Source of the DNA: Pectobacterium punjabense
GTDB taxonomy: Bacteria > Pseudomonadota > Gammaproteobacteria > Enterobacterales > Enterobacteriaceae
Reading direction: 5' to 3'
DNA: 64,000 nt
Assembly (NCBI RefSeq): GCF_012427845.1
Contig: NZ_CP038498.1
Coordinates: 1,550,001 to 1,614,000, forward strand
Shown here: in pieces, positions 47,438-56,873 of the stretch
Layout of the letters: each line of letters starts with the position of its first letter
Numbering within the stretch: position 1 is the first letter of the stretch
The notes under the pieces: model-generated
What the model was told of the DNA's origin: nothing
What the model saw: the letters and a program-made list of their open reading frames with translations, nothing else
The model's database searches: none
Made by a program: the position numbers and the translations under genes

Positions 47438-48564
47438 AAAAGCTAAAAGTTGTAACGGTTGTTGGAACTCGGCCCGAGATCATTCGTTTATCGCGTATAA
47501 TTTCAAAGTTAGATCAATATTGTGAACATATATTAGTACATACTGGTCAAAATTATGATTATGAGCTAAATCAAATATTTTTTGATGATTTAGGTATTCG
47601 TTATCCGGATTATTTCCTTGAATGTGCTGGCACTAATCCTGCAGGGACTATGGCGCAAGTCATTAGCAAATCGGATAAGTTATTTGAAGATGTAATACCT
47701 GAAGCAGTATTGATTCTTGGCGATACGAATAGTGCTTTAGCCGCAATTTCTGCGAAGCGTAGGAAAATTCCTATATTTCATATGGAGGCAGGTAATCGCT
47801 GTTTCGATTTACGAGTCCCTGAAGAAATTAATAGAAAAATTGTCGATCACATCTCTGATGTGAATATGCCTTATAGTGATATAGCTCGTAGCTACTTGTT
47901 AAAAGAGGGAATCAGCCCTGATCTTATTGTAAAAACAGGTAGCCCAATGGATGAAGTTTTAAACTTTTATAAAGATAAAATTCAGAAATCAGATGTTTTG
48001 TCTCGTCTAGGACTCAGTTCTGGTAATTACTTTGTAGTTAGTGTGCATCGAGAGGAAAATGTTGATTCAGAAAAAAACATCCATTTATATGTGGAAGCAT
48101 TAAACACAATTGCGGATAAATATAGCCTACCTATAATTGTTTCAACTCATCCAAGAACACGTAAAAAAATAGATAGTCTAAATGTTAAGTTTGATGACAA
48201 AATACAACTTATGAAACCACTTAGTTTTAGTGATTATGTTCACTTGCAAAAAGAGGCTAAAGTTGTATTGAGTGATAGTGGTACAATAACAGAGGAATCT
48301 TCAATTTTAAATTTCCCTGCTATTAATATTCGTGAAGCTCAAGAAAGACCCGAGGGTTTTGAAGAGGGAGCTGTTATGTTCACGGGTATGAGCATAACTC
48401 GTATTCTTCAGGCTATTGAAATATTGGAAACACAGCCTAGAGGAGAAGAACGATTAATAAATACGGTTCAGGATTACATAGCACCAAATGTTTCAGATAA
48501 AGTTCTTCGTACTATCTTAAGCTATACGGACTATGTAAATAGAGTTGTGTGGAAAAAAATTTAA
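47434..48564 (+). CDS. fnlC: UDP-N-acetyl sugar 2-epimerase (UDP-L-FucNAc forming)
   Basis: 376 residues of the UDP-GlcNAc 2-epimerase fold (WecB-like): VVGTRPEIIRLSRII at the N-terminus, LVHTGQNYDYELNQIFF, HMEAGNRCFDLRVPEEINRKIVDHISD, SVHREENVD and LSDSGTITEESSILNFP. Like FnlC/WbjD/CapG it should carry out the last step, C2 epimerisation to UDP-L-FucNAc. Start ATG overlaps the fnlB end (ATGA-type); its stop overlaps the wbuB ATG by one base, so fnlABC-wbuB is one tightly coupled unit. Confidence 0.9.
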   Translation: MKKLKVVTVVGTRPEIIRLSRIISKLDQYCEHILVHTGQNYDYELNQIFFDDLGIRYPDYFLECAGTNPAGTMAQVISKSDKLFEDVIPEAVLILGDTNSALAAISAKRRKIPIFHMEAGNRCFDLRVPEEINRKIVDHISDVNMPYSDIARSYLLKEGISPDLIVKTGSPMDEVLNFYKDKIQKSDVLSRLGLSSGNYFVVSVHREENVDSEKNIHLYVEALNTIADKYSLPIIVSTHPRTRKKIDSLNVKFDDKIQLMKPLSFSDYVHLQKEAKVVLSDSGTITEESSILNFPAINIREAQERPEGFEEGAVMFTGMSITRILQAIEILETQPRGEERLINTVQDYIAPNVSDKVLRTILSYTDYVNRVVWKKI

Positions 48565-49763
48565 TGCATTTAGCTCTGATTATTGATGATTACTTACCTC
48601 ATAGTACACGAGTTGGAGCAAAAATGTTCCATGACCTTGCTTGCTATTATGTTTCATTAGGTTATGAGATTACAGTAATTACTCCTGTTGAAAAGCAGAA
48701 GAAAAAGTTAGTTCAGTGCCAACTTGATTCTGTGAATATTTGGTATTTTTCAAGTGGAGCAATCAAAGATGTTCATAAGATCAAACGAGCAATTAACGAA
48801 ACATTACTTTCATTTCGTGCGTGGAATGCTATATCCTCAAAAATAGGCCCTGAGACTTTTGATGGAATTATTTATTATTCACCATCAATATTTTGGGGGC
48901 CATTGGTTTCAAAAATTAAGGGACGTTGTAAATGTAAGTCCTACCTAGTGTTACGTGATCTTTTTCCTCAATGGGTAATAGATGCAGGAATGATTAGGAA
49001 AGGATCATTTGTTGAGAAATATTTTCGGTTTTTTGAGAAACATTCATATAACCAAGCAAATGTTATTGGTTTAATGTCTGAAAGAAATAAATTGCTTTTC
49101 GATGAAATTACTAATCATAGTTATTTAACTGATATTTTAAGAAACTGGGCTGCATTAAATCCTTATAATCCACCTTCTAAGCCAGTCAGTATCCGCAAAA
49201 AACTTCATTTAGAAAATAAAGTAGTTTATTTTTATGGCGGTAATATTGGTCATGCGCAAGATATGGCTAATCTAATGCGGTTAGCAAAATCTATGAGTGT
49301 TTATGATAAGGCTCATTTTTTATTTGTTGGTCAAGGGGATGAAGTTAAATTAGTCAATCAATTGGCAAAAGAATGGAATCTTAAGAATTTCACCTATTTA
49401 CCTTCTGTCGACCAAAATGAGTTTAAAAATATCCTAGCAGACATAGATATCGGACTTTTCTCTTTATCAGCTCAACATACAGCTCATAACTTTCCAGGAA
49501 AGCTACTTGGTTATATGGTTCAGTCAATACCCATTTTAGGTAGTGTTAATTTTGGTAATGATTTACTTGATATTGTAAATGGAAAAAATGCAGGCTTGAT
49601 TACAATAAATGGTGATGATGAGCAACTGTTTAATAATGCATTATTACTTTATGAGAACCCTGAGTTAAGAAATAGTGTTGGTCGTAATGCATATTCTCTA
49701 CTTGAATGTGAGTTTTCAGTTCAGTCTGTAGGAAATGCTATTATTGATAACTTAAAGGTATAA
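48564..49763 (+). CDS. wbuB: Glycosyltransferase family 4, probable L-FucNAc transferase (WbuB-like)
   Basis: 399 residues of GT-B fold. The N-terminus MHLALIIDDYLPHSTRVGAKMFHDLA and the C-terminal KLLGYMVQSIPILGSVNFGNDLLDIV match WbuB of E. coli O26-type loci, where it follows fnlABC and is thought to transfer FucNAc. It starts at ATG 48564, sharing one base with the fnlC stop; the frame upstream begins inside fnlC and is not used. The wbuC gene follows one base after the stop. Confidence 0.85.
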   Translation: MHLALIIDDYLPHSTRVGAKMFHDLACYYVSLGYEITVITPVEKQKKKLVQCQLDSVNIWYFSSGAIKDVHKIKRAINETLLSFRAWNAISSKIGPETFDGIIYYSPSIFWGPLVSKIKGRCKCKSYLVLRDLFPQWVIDAGMIRKGSFVEKYFRFFEKHSYNQANVIGLMSERNKLLFDEITNHSYLTDILRNWAALNPYNPPSKPVSIRKKLHLENKVVYFYGGNIGHAQDMANLMRLAKSMSVYDKAHFLFVGQGDEVKLVNQLAKEWNLKNFTYLPSVDQNEFKNILADIDIGLFSLSAQHTAHNFPGKLLGYMVQSIPILGSVNFGNDLLDIVNGKNAGLITINGDDEQLFNNALLLYENPELRNSVGRNAYSLLECEFSVQSVGNAIIDNLKV

Positions 49764-49764
49764 C

Positions 49765-50178
49765 ATGAAAGTATATAATAATGAGTACTTATCTCCGCTA
49801 TTTGAAAGTGCGAAAGAGTCTCTAATAAAGAGGTCTCATCTCAACCTGCATGCTAATTATGATGAGAAAGTTCAACGATTATTTATAGCCTTAACTAAAG
49901 GAAGCTATGTTAGACCTCATTACCATGCTCTTCCACACCAATGGGAAATGTTCATCGTCATAGAGGGGTGTGTGGAAATATGTATTTATGATAATGAAGG
50001 GGGGGTGATTAAAAAATTTAATGTAGGTGAAAACACGAATTCTGCAGTTGTTGAACTTAATCCATATGATATTCATAGTTTGGAATGTATTAGCGACAAG
50101 GCCTTAATATTAGAAGTTAAAGAAGGGCCTTTCTTAATTGAATATGCCAAAACATATCCTTCTTGGAGTCATGATTAG
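49765..50178 (+). CDS. wbuC: WbuC-family cupin metalloprotein
   Basis: 137 residues with a single cupin fold. The metal motif is RPHYHALPHQWEMF (His, His and Glu ligands with a later His in NPYDIHSLE). WbuC is regularly found after fnlABC-wbuB in O-antigen loci, but its function is not established. A role in FucNAc metabolism is possible, since the fnlB product here lacks the cupin domain that S. aureus CapF has. It is the last gene of the plus-strand cassette. Confidence 0.85.
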   Translation: MKVYNNEYLSPLFESAKESLIKRSHLNLHANYDEKVQRLFIALTKGSYVRPHYHALPHQWEMFIVIEGCVEICIYDNEGGVIKKFNVGENTNSAVVELNPYDIHSLECISDKALILEVKEGPFLIEYAKTYPSWSHD

Positions 50179-50279
50179 GCTAATTATATAGAACAAATTT
50201 CTCCAATTATATAACTACCACTCTCTATATATTAATTTCATGATTGGTTGATTTTAGTAGATTGTGCAGTAGAAAATCT

Positions 50280-50311
50280 CATGGCAAAGTTATGATAAAT
50301 AACTTGCCATG
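50280..50311. terminator. Hairpin between convergent wbuC and rmlD
   Basis: CATGGCAAAGTTAT and ATAACTTGCCATG form a stem with one bulged base and a short loop, followed by an AT-rich stretch on both sides. Probably terminates the fnl-wbu operon and the rml operon from opposite sides. Confidence 0.6.
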
Positions 50312-50347
50312 ATTAAATATTATTCTATTTAAATGAGAGTGATATTT

Positions 50348-51196
50348 TTACTTGATTAGCTTATTCAAAACAGCCTGCCAGTTAGACAACTCGATATTAA
50401 GCCTTTGAATTTTTTGACATGCTAGAGATGAATAAGAAGGGCGATGTGCTGGTGTTGGGTATTGAACTGTAGTGATTGGTTTTAGCGTTGGTGTTCTCTT
50501 CAATTTTTCATTATGTGCAGCGATAGTAAAAATGCTTTGGGTGAATTCATACCAACTTACTTCCTTATCCCCACAATAGTGATAAATCCCACCTTTAGCA
50601 TTTTTTTCAAGCAGAAAAATAATCGCCTGCGCCAAATCCCCGGCATAGGTTGGACAACCGCGCTGGTCGGCAACAATACTTAATGCATCCCGTTCTTTTG
50701 CTAGCCTTAACATTGTCTTAACGAAGTTATTGCCGTATTCACTAAATACCCAAGCGGTTCGCACAATAATTGCTTCAGGAGCAGCTTGTGTCACTGCTTG
50801 CTCACCCGCTAACTTGGTTTTACCGTAAACGCTTAGCGGATTCGTTGCACTGTCTTCGTTGTAAGGCTCAGTAGCATTACCATCAAAGACATAATCGGTA
50901 GAAACATGGACTAACCGAATGCCTTGCTTGCTGGCGACAACAGCTAAATTCTCTGGGCCTGTAGTGTTGATTTTTTCTGCAAGTTCAGGTTCTGATTCCG
51001 CCTTGTCTACGGCGGTGTACGCAGCAGCATTGACGATAGCATCCGGTTGGAAATCCTTTACTGCCTGTTCGATGTGGGCTAAATCCGTAATATCGAGTTC
51101 ACCAGAGTCCGTCGCCAAAATCTCCCACCCTATTGGCAAACGATCTTGAAAGCAGCGGCCTAATTGCCCATTCGCACCTGTTAATAATATTTTCAT
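50348..51196 (-). CDS. rmlD: dTDP-4-dehydrorhamnose reductase
   Basis: Last step in dTDP-L-rhamnose synthesis. 282 residues; NADPH motif GANGQLG at 7-13, VHVSTDYVFDG with catalytic residues, YGKTKLAGE (YxxxK) and RTAWVFSEYGNNFVKTM. It overlaps rmlC by four bases. The base composition is closer to the chromosome than the neighbouring cassette. It is transcribed towards wbuC, against the direction of the rest of the locus. Confidence 0.95.
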   Translation of the reverse strand: MKILLTGANGQLGRCFQDRLPIGWEILATDSGELDITDLAHIEQAVKDFQPDAIVNAAAYTAVDKAESEPELAEKINTTGPENLAVVASKQGIRLVHVSTDYVFDGNATEPYNEDSATNPLSVYGKTKLAGEQAVTQAAPEAIIVRTAWVFSEYGNNFVKTMLRLAKERDALSIVADQRGCPTYAGDLAQAIIFLLEKNAKGGIYHYCGDKEVSWYEFTQSIFTIAAHNEKLKRTPTLKPITTVQYPTPAHRPSYSSLACQKIQRLNIELSNWQAVLNKLIK

Positions 51197-51729
51197 TTTC
51201 CCAGATCCTTGAATAATTGGCCTAGCTTATCTTTCTCAGAAAGCAATGGATCGGATATTGGCCATTCAATGCCAACTTCAGGATCGTTCCATAACAGGCA
51301 TCCTTCATCGCTGGGATCATAATAATCTGTACACTTGTACTCGAAATCTGCGGTATCTGAGAGAACGACAAAACCATGTGCCAGCCCCGGTGGGAGCCAG
51401 AATTGGGTTTTGTTCTCTTCAGATAGCACTATCCCATACCATTTACCATATGTTGGGGAATCCTGACGAATATCTACTGCAACATCAAAAACTTCCCCGC
51501 GTACAACGCGAACCAGTTTTCCCTGTGGATTCGTTTTTTGGAAATGTAAGCCGCGTAATACGCCTTTGCTTGAACGGGAATGGTTATCCTGAACAAAGTC
51601 TAAATCGATATCCAACATCTTTTGGTAGCGCTTCTTCTCAAATGTTTCAAGGAAGAAGCCTCTGGCGTCACCAAATACTTTCGGTTGAATAATTTTTGCG
51701 CCGTAAACAGCGGTATCAATGATTTGCAT
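51193..51729 (-). CDS. rmlC: dTDP-4-dehydrorhamnose 3,5-epimerase
   Basis: 178 residues of the RmlC cupin family. The active-site segments VQDNHSRSSKGVLRGLHFQ (catalytic His in LHFQ), QGKLVRVVRGEVFDVAVDIR and FWLPPGLAHGFVVLSDTADFEYKC are intact. Lies between rmlA (its stop is one base away) and rmlD in a minus-strand rmlA-rmlC-rmlD operon. Confidence 0.96.
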   Translation of the reverse strand: MQIIDTAVYGAKIIQPKVFGDARGFFLETFEKKRYQKMLDIDLDFVQDNHSRSSKGVLRGLHFQKTNPQGKLVRVVRGEVFDVAVDIRQDSPTYGKWYGIVLSEENKTQFWLPPGLAHGFVVLSDTADFEYKCTDYYDPSDEGCLLWNDPEVGIEWPISDPLLSEKDKLGQLFKDLGK

Positions 51730-51730
51730 A

Positions 51731-52600
51731 TTATTTTTCTGAGATGAGTTGGGTTAAATATTGCCCATAGGACGTTTTGCTCATTACTTTTGCTTCGTCA
51801 GCAACTTGCTGTTTAGACAGCCAGCCTTTGCGGAATGCAATCTCTTCCAAGCATGCGACTTTAAACCCTTGGCGTTTCTCTATAGTATGAATAAATTGTG
51901 ACGCCTCAATCAGGCTATCGTGCGTGCCCGTATCTAACCAGGCGAAACCTCTTCCCAACAGCTCAACATTCAATGTGCCTTGTTCAAGATACATTTGGTT
52001 CAGTGTAGTGATTTCTAACTCACCGCGGTGGGAGGGTTTGACTTGTTTCGCCATCTCCACAACATTCTTATCATAGAAGTAGAGTCCAGTGACGGCCCAG
52101 TTTGACTTAGGTTTTACCGGTTTTTCTTCTATCGATAGTGCTCTGAAATCTTGATCAAACTCGACAACGCCAAAGCGCTCAGCATCGGTAACTTGATAAC
52201 CGAAAATCGTCGCACCTTCTTCTTTTGCTGCTACGGACTCAAGTTTTTTGCCAAAGCTTTGCCCGAAATAGATATTATCGCCAAGTACCAGCGCACAGCG
52301 TTCCCCATTGATAAATTCTTCACCAATGATAAAGGCTTGAGCTAACCCATCTGGACTAGGTTGAATCGCGTAGCTAAGTTCAATACCAAAACGGCTGCCG
52401 TCACCTAGAAGGCGCTGAAATGCTGGCATATCTTCAGGCGTGGTGATAATCAATATTTCACGGATGCCTGCGAGCATGAGAACGGAGATCGGATAGTAAA
52501 CCATCGGTTTATCATAGATAGGCAATAACTGCTTAGAAACTCCGCGAGTAATAGGATACAGACGTGTACCGCTTCCTCCCGCTAATACGATCCCTTTCAT
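51731..52600 (-). CDS. rmlA: Glucose-1-phosphate thymidylyltransferase
   Basis: Makes dTDP-glucose from glucose 1-phosphate and dTTP. 289 residues; [11 protein letters not shown] near 8-18 (nucleotide binding), [23 protein letters not shown] (metal Asp) and [13 protein letters not shown] are typical. An in-frame TTG at 52603 is an alternative start; the ATG at 52600 is preferred. First gene of the rmlACD operon. No rmlB (dTDP-glucose 4,6-dehydratase) is in the window, so that step must come from elsewhere, for example rffG of the enterobacterial common antigen cluster. Confidence 0.95.
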   Translation of the reverse strand: MKGIVLAGGSGTRLYPITRGVSKQLLPIYDKPMVYYPISVLMLAGIREILIITTPEDMPAFQRLLGDGSRFGIELSYAIQPSPDGLAQAFIIGEEFINGERCALVLGDNIYFGQSFGKKLESVAAKEEGATIFGYQVTDAERFGVVEFDQDFRALSIEEKPVKPKSNWAVTGLYFYDKNVVEMAKQVKPSHRGELEITTLNQMYLEQGTLNVELLGRGFAWLDTGTHDSLIEASQFIHTIEKRQGFKVACLEEIAFRKGWLSKQQVADEAKVMSKTSYGQYLTQLISEK

Positions 52601-52843
52601 CAATCTACCCTTATGCTATAAAAATTATCTCTAGATCACGACTCTAGTGTATCACGTTACTCTACAAAAATTTCTTTCGGCGTCAGAATCAGAAAAAGTC
52701 AGATACCTGAGATCGCTTTGTGGCTGATTGGGTGTAATCTTAGAGTCATGCGTGGCGGGTGGTATTAGGCTACGAAGTGAAAATGATCGGTTCGATCAAA
52801 ATAGCATTTAAATAAAAACCATCAGATTGAAGAGAGTCAATCC

Positions 52844-53740
52844 ATGACATCATTGAAAGCGATTATCCCTGTAGCAGGTTTAGGGATGAATTTGTTACCG
52901 GTGACCAAGGCCATCCCTAAGGAAATGTTGCCGCTGGTTGATCGCCCTGTGATCGAGAAGATCGTCAACGAGTGCGTGAGGGCGGGGATTAAAGAAATTG
53001 TTCTGGTGACGCATGCGTCTAAAAATGCGATAGAAAATCATTTCGATACCTCTTTTGAGCTTGAATCTTTGCTGGAGGAACGTGCCAAGCGCCAGTTGTT
53101 GGCTGAAGTGCAGTCTATTTGTCCGAAAGGCGTGACGATCATGAACGTTCGTCAGGGGGAAACGCTGGGATTAGGGCATGCGGTCTCCTGTGCTCGCCCA
53201 ATCATTGGGGATAATCCGTTTGTGGTGGTGTTGCCCGATGTCGTGCTAGATGAAAGCACGGCCGATCAGACGAAGGAAAACCTGGCGCTGTTGATCTCTC
53301 GTTTTGAAGAAACCGGGCGTAGCCAGGTGTTGGTGAAACATCGCCCTTATGAGGTATTGCCTGAATATTCTGTGGTTGATTGTGAAAAACCACTGGTGAA
53401 CCCGGGCGATGCCGCAGCAATTACGTCTATGATTGAAAAGCCTGAGGCGCCATCTGAAACAGGGTCTGATCTTTCTGCGGTCGGGCGCTATGTATTAACT
53501 GCCGATGCCTGGCCACTGCTGGAAAAAGCGGTCCCTGGCGCGTGGGGACGTATTCAGTTAACGGATGTCATTGCCGACATGATTGCGACTCAGCAGGTTG
53601 ATGCTGTGCAAATGTCAGGCAAGAACTTTAACTGCGGCCGTAAATTGGGCTATGCACAGGCATTTGTGTCCTATGGATTGCGCAATCCTGAGTTTGGTGC
53701 CGAATTTAAAGAAAGTATTAAGGCGCTGCTGAAAAAGTAA
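52844..53740 (+). CDS. galF: GalF, GalU-like UTP-glucose-1-phosphate uridylyltransferase homolog
   Basis: 298 residues of the GalU/GalF family: [33 protein letters not shown] and [15 protein letters not shown]. GalU has GLGTRMLP near residue 13, with Thr-Arg needed for activity; here it reads GLGMNLLP, like GalF (GLGMHMLP). So this is GalF, thought to modulate UDP-glucose levels rather than be the main enzyme. Its place at the end of the polysaccharide locus before gnd also fits galF. A clear terminator follows. Confidence 0.85.
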   Translation: MTSLKAIIPVAGLGMNLLPVTKAIPKEMLPLVDRPVIEKIVNECVRAGIKEIVLVTHASKNAIENHFDTSFELESLLEERAKRQLLAEVQSICPKGVTIMNVRQGETLGLGHAVSCARPIIGDNPFVVVLPDVVLDESTADQTKENLALLISRFEETGRSQVLVKHRPYEVLPEYSVVDCEKPLVNPGDAAAITSMIEKPEAPSETGSDLSAVGRYVLTADAWPLLEKAVPGAWGRIQLTDVIADMIATQQVDAVQMSGKNFNCGRKLGYAQAFVSYGLRNPEFGAEFKESIKALLKK

Positions 53741-53763
53741 TATTGCGTGATAACTCGCTGTAA

Positions 53764-53799
53764 AACCGCAGATCGTTGAATCGTTCTGCGGTTTTTTCT
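53764..53799 (+). terminator. Intrinsic terminator after galF
   Basis: A 9-bp stem AACCGCAGA / TCTGCGGTT with a 12-base loop and a T-rich tail (TTTTCTTTTTC). Confidence 0.88.
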
Positions 53800-53970
53800 T
53801 TTTCCCGCCATACGTTCCGATTGGGTGAGCTTTCGCTATCAAACCAATCACTACCCACTCACGCAAAGCTGAGTTACCATGTCGGCCTGTTTTTAAATTG
53901 CTTGCGAGGTCGCAATGCGAGGCGTTGTCGCCGTTGCAGGCAGGTTATCCTTCAGACAGGAGTTGCTTTA

Positions 53971-55377
53971 ATGTCCAAACAGCAAATTGGCGTTGTTGGT
54001 ATGGCGGTAATGGGGCGCAATCTGGCGCTGAACATTGAGAGCCGTGGCTATAGCGTTTCCATCTTTAACCGTTCTTCCGATAAAACCGATGAAGTTATCG
54101 CGGAAAATCCAGGCAAAAAACTGGTGCCTTCTTACACCGTTGAAGCGTTTGTCGAATCCTTGGAAAAACCCCGCCGTATTCTGCTGATGGTGAAGGCTGG
54201 TGAAGCAACCGATAAAACGATTGAATCGCTGAAACCTTACCTGGAAAAAGGCGATATTCTGATCGATGGTGGTAATACCTTCTATAAAGATACTATTCGC
54301 CGTAACCGCGAGCTGTCCGCTGAAGGGTTTAACTTCATCGGCACAGGCGTATCCGGTGGGGAAGAGGGCGCACTGAAAGGGCCTTCTATCATGCCGGGCG
54401 GTCAAAAAGAAGCTTATGAACTGGTTGCGCCGATTCTGGAACAGATTGCTGCACGTGCAGACGGCGAAGCCTGTGTGACCTACATTGGCGCAGATGGTGC
54501 TGGTCATTATGTCAAGATGGTGCATAACGGCATCGAATACGGTGACATGCAGCTTATTGCCGAAGCTTACGCGTTGCTTAAGCAGGCACTGAATCTGGAC
54601 AACGATGAGCTGGCTGCGACGTTCTCTGAGTGGAACAAAGGCGAGCTAAGCAGCTATCTGATTGAAATCACGGCCGATATCTTCAAGAAAAAAGATGAAG
54701 AAGGTAAGTACCTGGTTGACGTGATTCTGGATGAAGCGGCTAACAAAGGTACCGGTAAATGGACCAGCCAAAGTTCTTTGGATCTGGGCGAACCGCTGTC
54801 TCTGATTACTGAATCTGTTTTTGCCCGTTACCTTTCCTCCCTGAAAGATCAGCGTGTTGCGGCATCTAAAGTGCTGACAGGCCCGACGGCTCAGCCATTC
54901 GGTGGTGATCAAGCCGAGTTCGTTGAGAAAGTGCGCCGCGCGTTATACTTGGGTAAAATCGTTTCTTATGCTCAGGGTTTCTCACAGCTTAAAGCGGCAT
55001 CAGATGAGAATCACTGGGATCTGAACTACGGTGAAATCGCCAAGATCTTCCGCGCAGGTTGCATCATTCGTGCACAGTTCCTGCAAAAAATTACCGACGC
55101 ATACGATCAGAAAGCAGATATTGCTAACCTGTTGTTGGCACCTTACTTTAAGAAAGTGGCAGACGAGTATCAGCAAGCACTGCGCGATGTGGTATCTTAC
55201 GCCGTTCAGCAAGGTATCCCGACACCAACGTTCTCCGCGGCGATCGCTTATTACGACAGCTACCGTTCTGCCGTGTTACCTGCTAACCTGATTCAGGCTC
55301 AGCGCGACTATTTCGGTGCGCATACCTATAAGCGTACGGATAGAGAAGGCGTATTCCATACCGAATGGCTGGAATAA
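53971..55377 (+). CDS. gnd: 6-phosphogluconate dehydrogenase, decarboxylating
   Basis: Converts 6-phosphogluconate to ribulose 5-phosphate with NADP. 468 residues, the E. coli length. NADP motif [15 protein letters not shown] from residue 7, the [12 protein letters not shown] active-site block, [15 protein letters not shown] (catalytic Lys) and the C-terminal [19 protein letters not shown]. The open frame starts 65 codons earlier, but the ATG at 53971, following CAGGAGTTGCTTTA, gives the family start. It lies beside the polysaccharide locus, as in E. coli and Salmonella. Its composition is backbone-like. Confidence 0.97.
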   Translation: MSKQQIGVVGMAVMGRNLALNIESRGYSVSIFNRSSDKTDEVIAENPGKKLVPSYTVEAFVESLEKPRRILLMVKAGEATDKTIESLKPYLEKGDILIDGGNTFYKDTIRRNRELSAEGFNFIGTGVSGGEEGALKGPSIMPGGQKEAYELVAPILEQIAARADGEACVTYIGADGAGHYVKMVHNGIEYGDMQLIAEAYALLKQALNLDNDELAATFSEWNKGELSSYLIEITADIFKKKDEEGKYLVDVILDEAANKGTGKWTSQSSLDLGEPLSLITESVFARYLSSLKDQRVAASKVLTGPTAQPFGGDQAEFVEKVRRALYLGKIVSYAQGFSQLKAASDENHWDLNYGEIAKIFRAGCIIRAQFLQKITDAYDQKADIANLLLAPYFKKVADEYQQALRDVVSYAVQQGIPTPTFSAAIAYYDSYRSAVLPANLIQAQRDYFGAHTYKRTDREGVFHTEWLE

Positions 55378-55411
55378 TTGTTTTATGCATTAAGTAATGC
55401 AGTCTGTTAAT

Positions 55412-55446
55412 AAAACGCCAGATTAGGAAATATCTGGCGTTTTTTA
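55412..55446 (+). terminator. Intrinsic terminator after gnd
   Basis: A perfect 12-bp stem (55412-55423/55432-55443) with an 8-base loop and T-run at the end. Confidence 0.92.
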
Positions 55447-55835
55447 TATTGGTGAAGCAGTCTATTGATATCGTTAAGATATCTATGATTTTTTTCTGAA
55501 ATACTGTAAATTTCATTAAAGAAATCTGCATTCTTACCGAGAACATTGCTGTTTATTACATTGGGATCTTGCTATTTTTAACGGTATTGCAAAAATTGAG
55601 CGGTAGTTTTGCGCTTTGGCCTTGATTATCCGAGCGTGTTACCTTATCAACAATGCTTGTATCGTAAAGAGTTTCAGCGCCATTGAACTGTAACTCATTG
55701 CTGGGAGGAACCCGGTAACGGTCATGCTAGGGCACAATAGTATGTTGCCATCGTGCTGACCGGAATGAAGGACGGAGCATGGTCTTTTCGACGGTGCTCC
55801 ACCCTGAAGTGCTTCATGTTTAAAAGGAAATCGTA
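55447..55835 (+). promoter_or_regulatory. Upstream region and structured leader of yjbEFGH
   Basis: 389 bases without a gene. The last 80 can fold: GGAGCA at 55774-55779 pairs with TGCTCC at 55795-55800, and ATGAAG at 55765-55770 with CTTCAT at 55812-55817, the latter ending 18 bases before the yjbE start. A GGAAA sequence precedes the ATG. TAAGATATCTATGAT near 55475 is only a weak RcsB-like match. No promoter could be fixed. Confidence 0.4.
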
Positions 55836-56111
55836 ATGAAGAAAACGTTAATTACGCTGGTTGCGGTACTGGCCATGTCGTCAAACGTGTATGCTGCTGT
55901 TGGTGGGGCCGCTACTGGCGCGACGAGTTCTGTCGGTACTACTGGTTCTGCTGGCATTGCTGCTGGTAGTGCTGCTGCTGGTGCGGGTGCTGCTGCGGGT
56001 ACTACTGCGTTAATTTCAGTGGGTGTTGCTGCTGCTGTTGCCGTTGGTGTTGCTGTTGCTGTTGCCAGCAATGACGATAGCAATACTGCTACAACGACAA
56101 CAGGGACCTGA
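55836..56111 (+). CDS. yjbE: YjbE/GfcA-like small secreted protein
   Basis: 91 residues with a Sec signal peptide (MKKTLITLVAVLAMSSNVYA, cleaved near 20). The mature part is low complexity, nearly all Gly, Ala, Val, Thr and Ser, ending in a polar threonine-rich tail (NDDSNTATTTTGT), as in YjbE/GfcA. It is the first gene of the four-gene yjb (gfc) exopolysaccharide operon. The GCTGCTGGT-rich codons give short direct repeats that could slip. The exact role is unknown. A UUCG terminator follows, so it may be made in excess of the next genes. Confidence 0.85.
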   Translation: MKKTLITLVAVLAMSSNVYAAVGGAATGATSSVGTTGSAGIAAGSAAAGAGAAAGTTALISVGVAAAVAVGVAVAVASNDDSNTATTTTGT

Positions 56112-56126
56112 TGTCTCACTAATCCC

Positions 56127-56154
56127 AAGGCCACTTCGGTGGCCTTTCTTTTTC
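56127..56154 (+). terminator. UUCG-loop terminator inside the yjb operon
   Basis: An 8-bp stem AAGGCCAC / GTGGCCTT closed by TTCG, followed by TCTTTTTC. It lies between yjbE and yjbF and would limit yjbFGH expression relative to yjbE. Confidence 0.9.
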
Positions 56155-56186
56155 TGGGCTACGCTGTTCAACGAGAACTTCATCGA

Positions 56187-56864
56187 ATGACAAGAATAAA
56201 ACGAATAGCAAAAATGAAAGCGCTGGTTGCCGCCCCTCTTTTATCCATTGTACTGATCGGTTGTTCCCAAAATGTAGAACAGGTGGGAAAAACGTTCAAC
56301 TTGGCGTTTTTTGGGCAGGATGATACCCACGTAACGGCCAAACAGGTTGCCAATACTCCCTATGCGTCAGCCTATCTGAAAGTCGGATCGGCACCACAGG
56401 CTTTTGTCGTCCTTGTTTTTGCCGAGCATAACCAGTTGAAATGGATCGGGGCCGATAAAAATATGGTCGCGACCCAACATGGCCGTATAGTAAAGACGCA
56501 AGGATTTGGTGAAGACATTACCTATGTGGATAACCTGCAATATGATCCTCTGACGTTAGGCCTATTGAAAGCATCGACACCTATGACGTGGAAAAGCCGG
56601 GTTGAGTGGGCTCAGGTTTTTCGCGGTGGTTATGACATGACGTCCGTTTTTCAGGCTCGTGGCAAAGAGACGATAAAAATTCTGGATACCGCGCGCGAAT
56701 TGTTGCGCTTTGATGAACAGGTCACCGTCCCTGCCTTGAATGCCTCTTATACCAATAGTTACTGGCTTGATCCGACTAACGGAAGTGTCGTTCAGAGCCA
56801 GCAGCATATGGGGCCGGATATGGCATTGGTTGCATTCACCGTATTAAAACCCTACTCACAATAA
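56187..56864 (+). CDS. yjbF: YjbF/GfcB-like lipoprotein
   Basis: 225 residues of the group 4 capsule lipoprotein family (GfcB/YjbF). The N-terminus MTRIKRIAKMKALVAA...IVLIGC is a lipoprotein signal, with the lipid Cys near residue 26. Typical mature segments are YASAYLKVGSAPQAFVVLVFAE and LKWIGADKNMVATQHGRIVKTQGF. An ATG at 56214 would also leave a signal; 56187 is chosen for its CGAGAA upstream. Works with YjbG and YjbH in exopolysaccharide production, mechanism unclear. Confidence 0.85.
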   Translation: MTRIKRIAKMKALVAAPLLSIVLIGCSQNVEQVGKTFNLAFFGQDDTHVTAKQVANTPYASAYLKVGSAPQAFVVLVFAEHNQLKWIGADKNMVATQHGRIVKTQGFGEDITYVDNLQYDPLTLGLLKASTPMTWKSRVEWAQVFRGGYDMTSVFQARGKETIKILDTARELLRFDEQVTVPALNASYTNSYWLDPTNGSVVQSQQHMGPDMALVAFTVLKPYSQ

Positions 56865-56873
56865 GGGGCTGCA

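Noticed and set aside
55475..55489. RcsB box upstream of yjbE
   Set aside because: Only about 10 of 15 positions agree with the consensus; too weak to list as a site.
55820..56134. Open frame of 104 codons on the minus strand across yjbE, rich in Ala, Pro and Thr
   Set aside because: It is the complement of the GCT/GGT-rich yjbE gene, whose signal peptide and context are clear.
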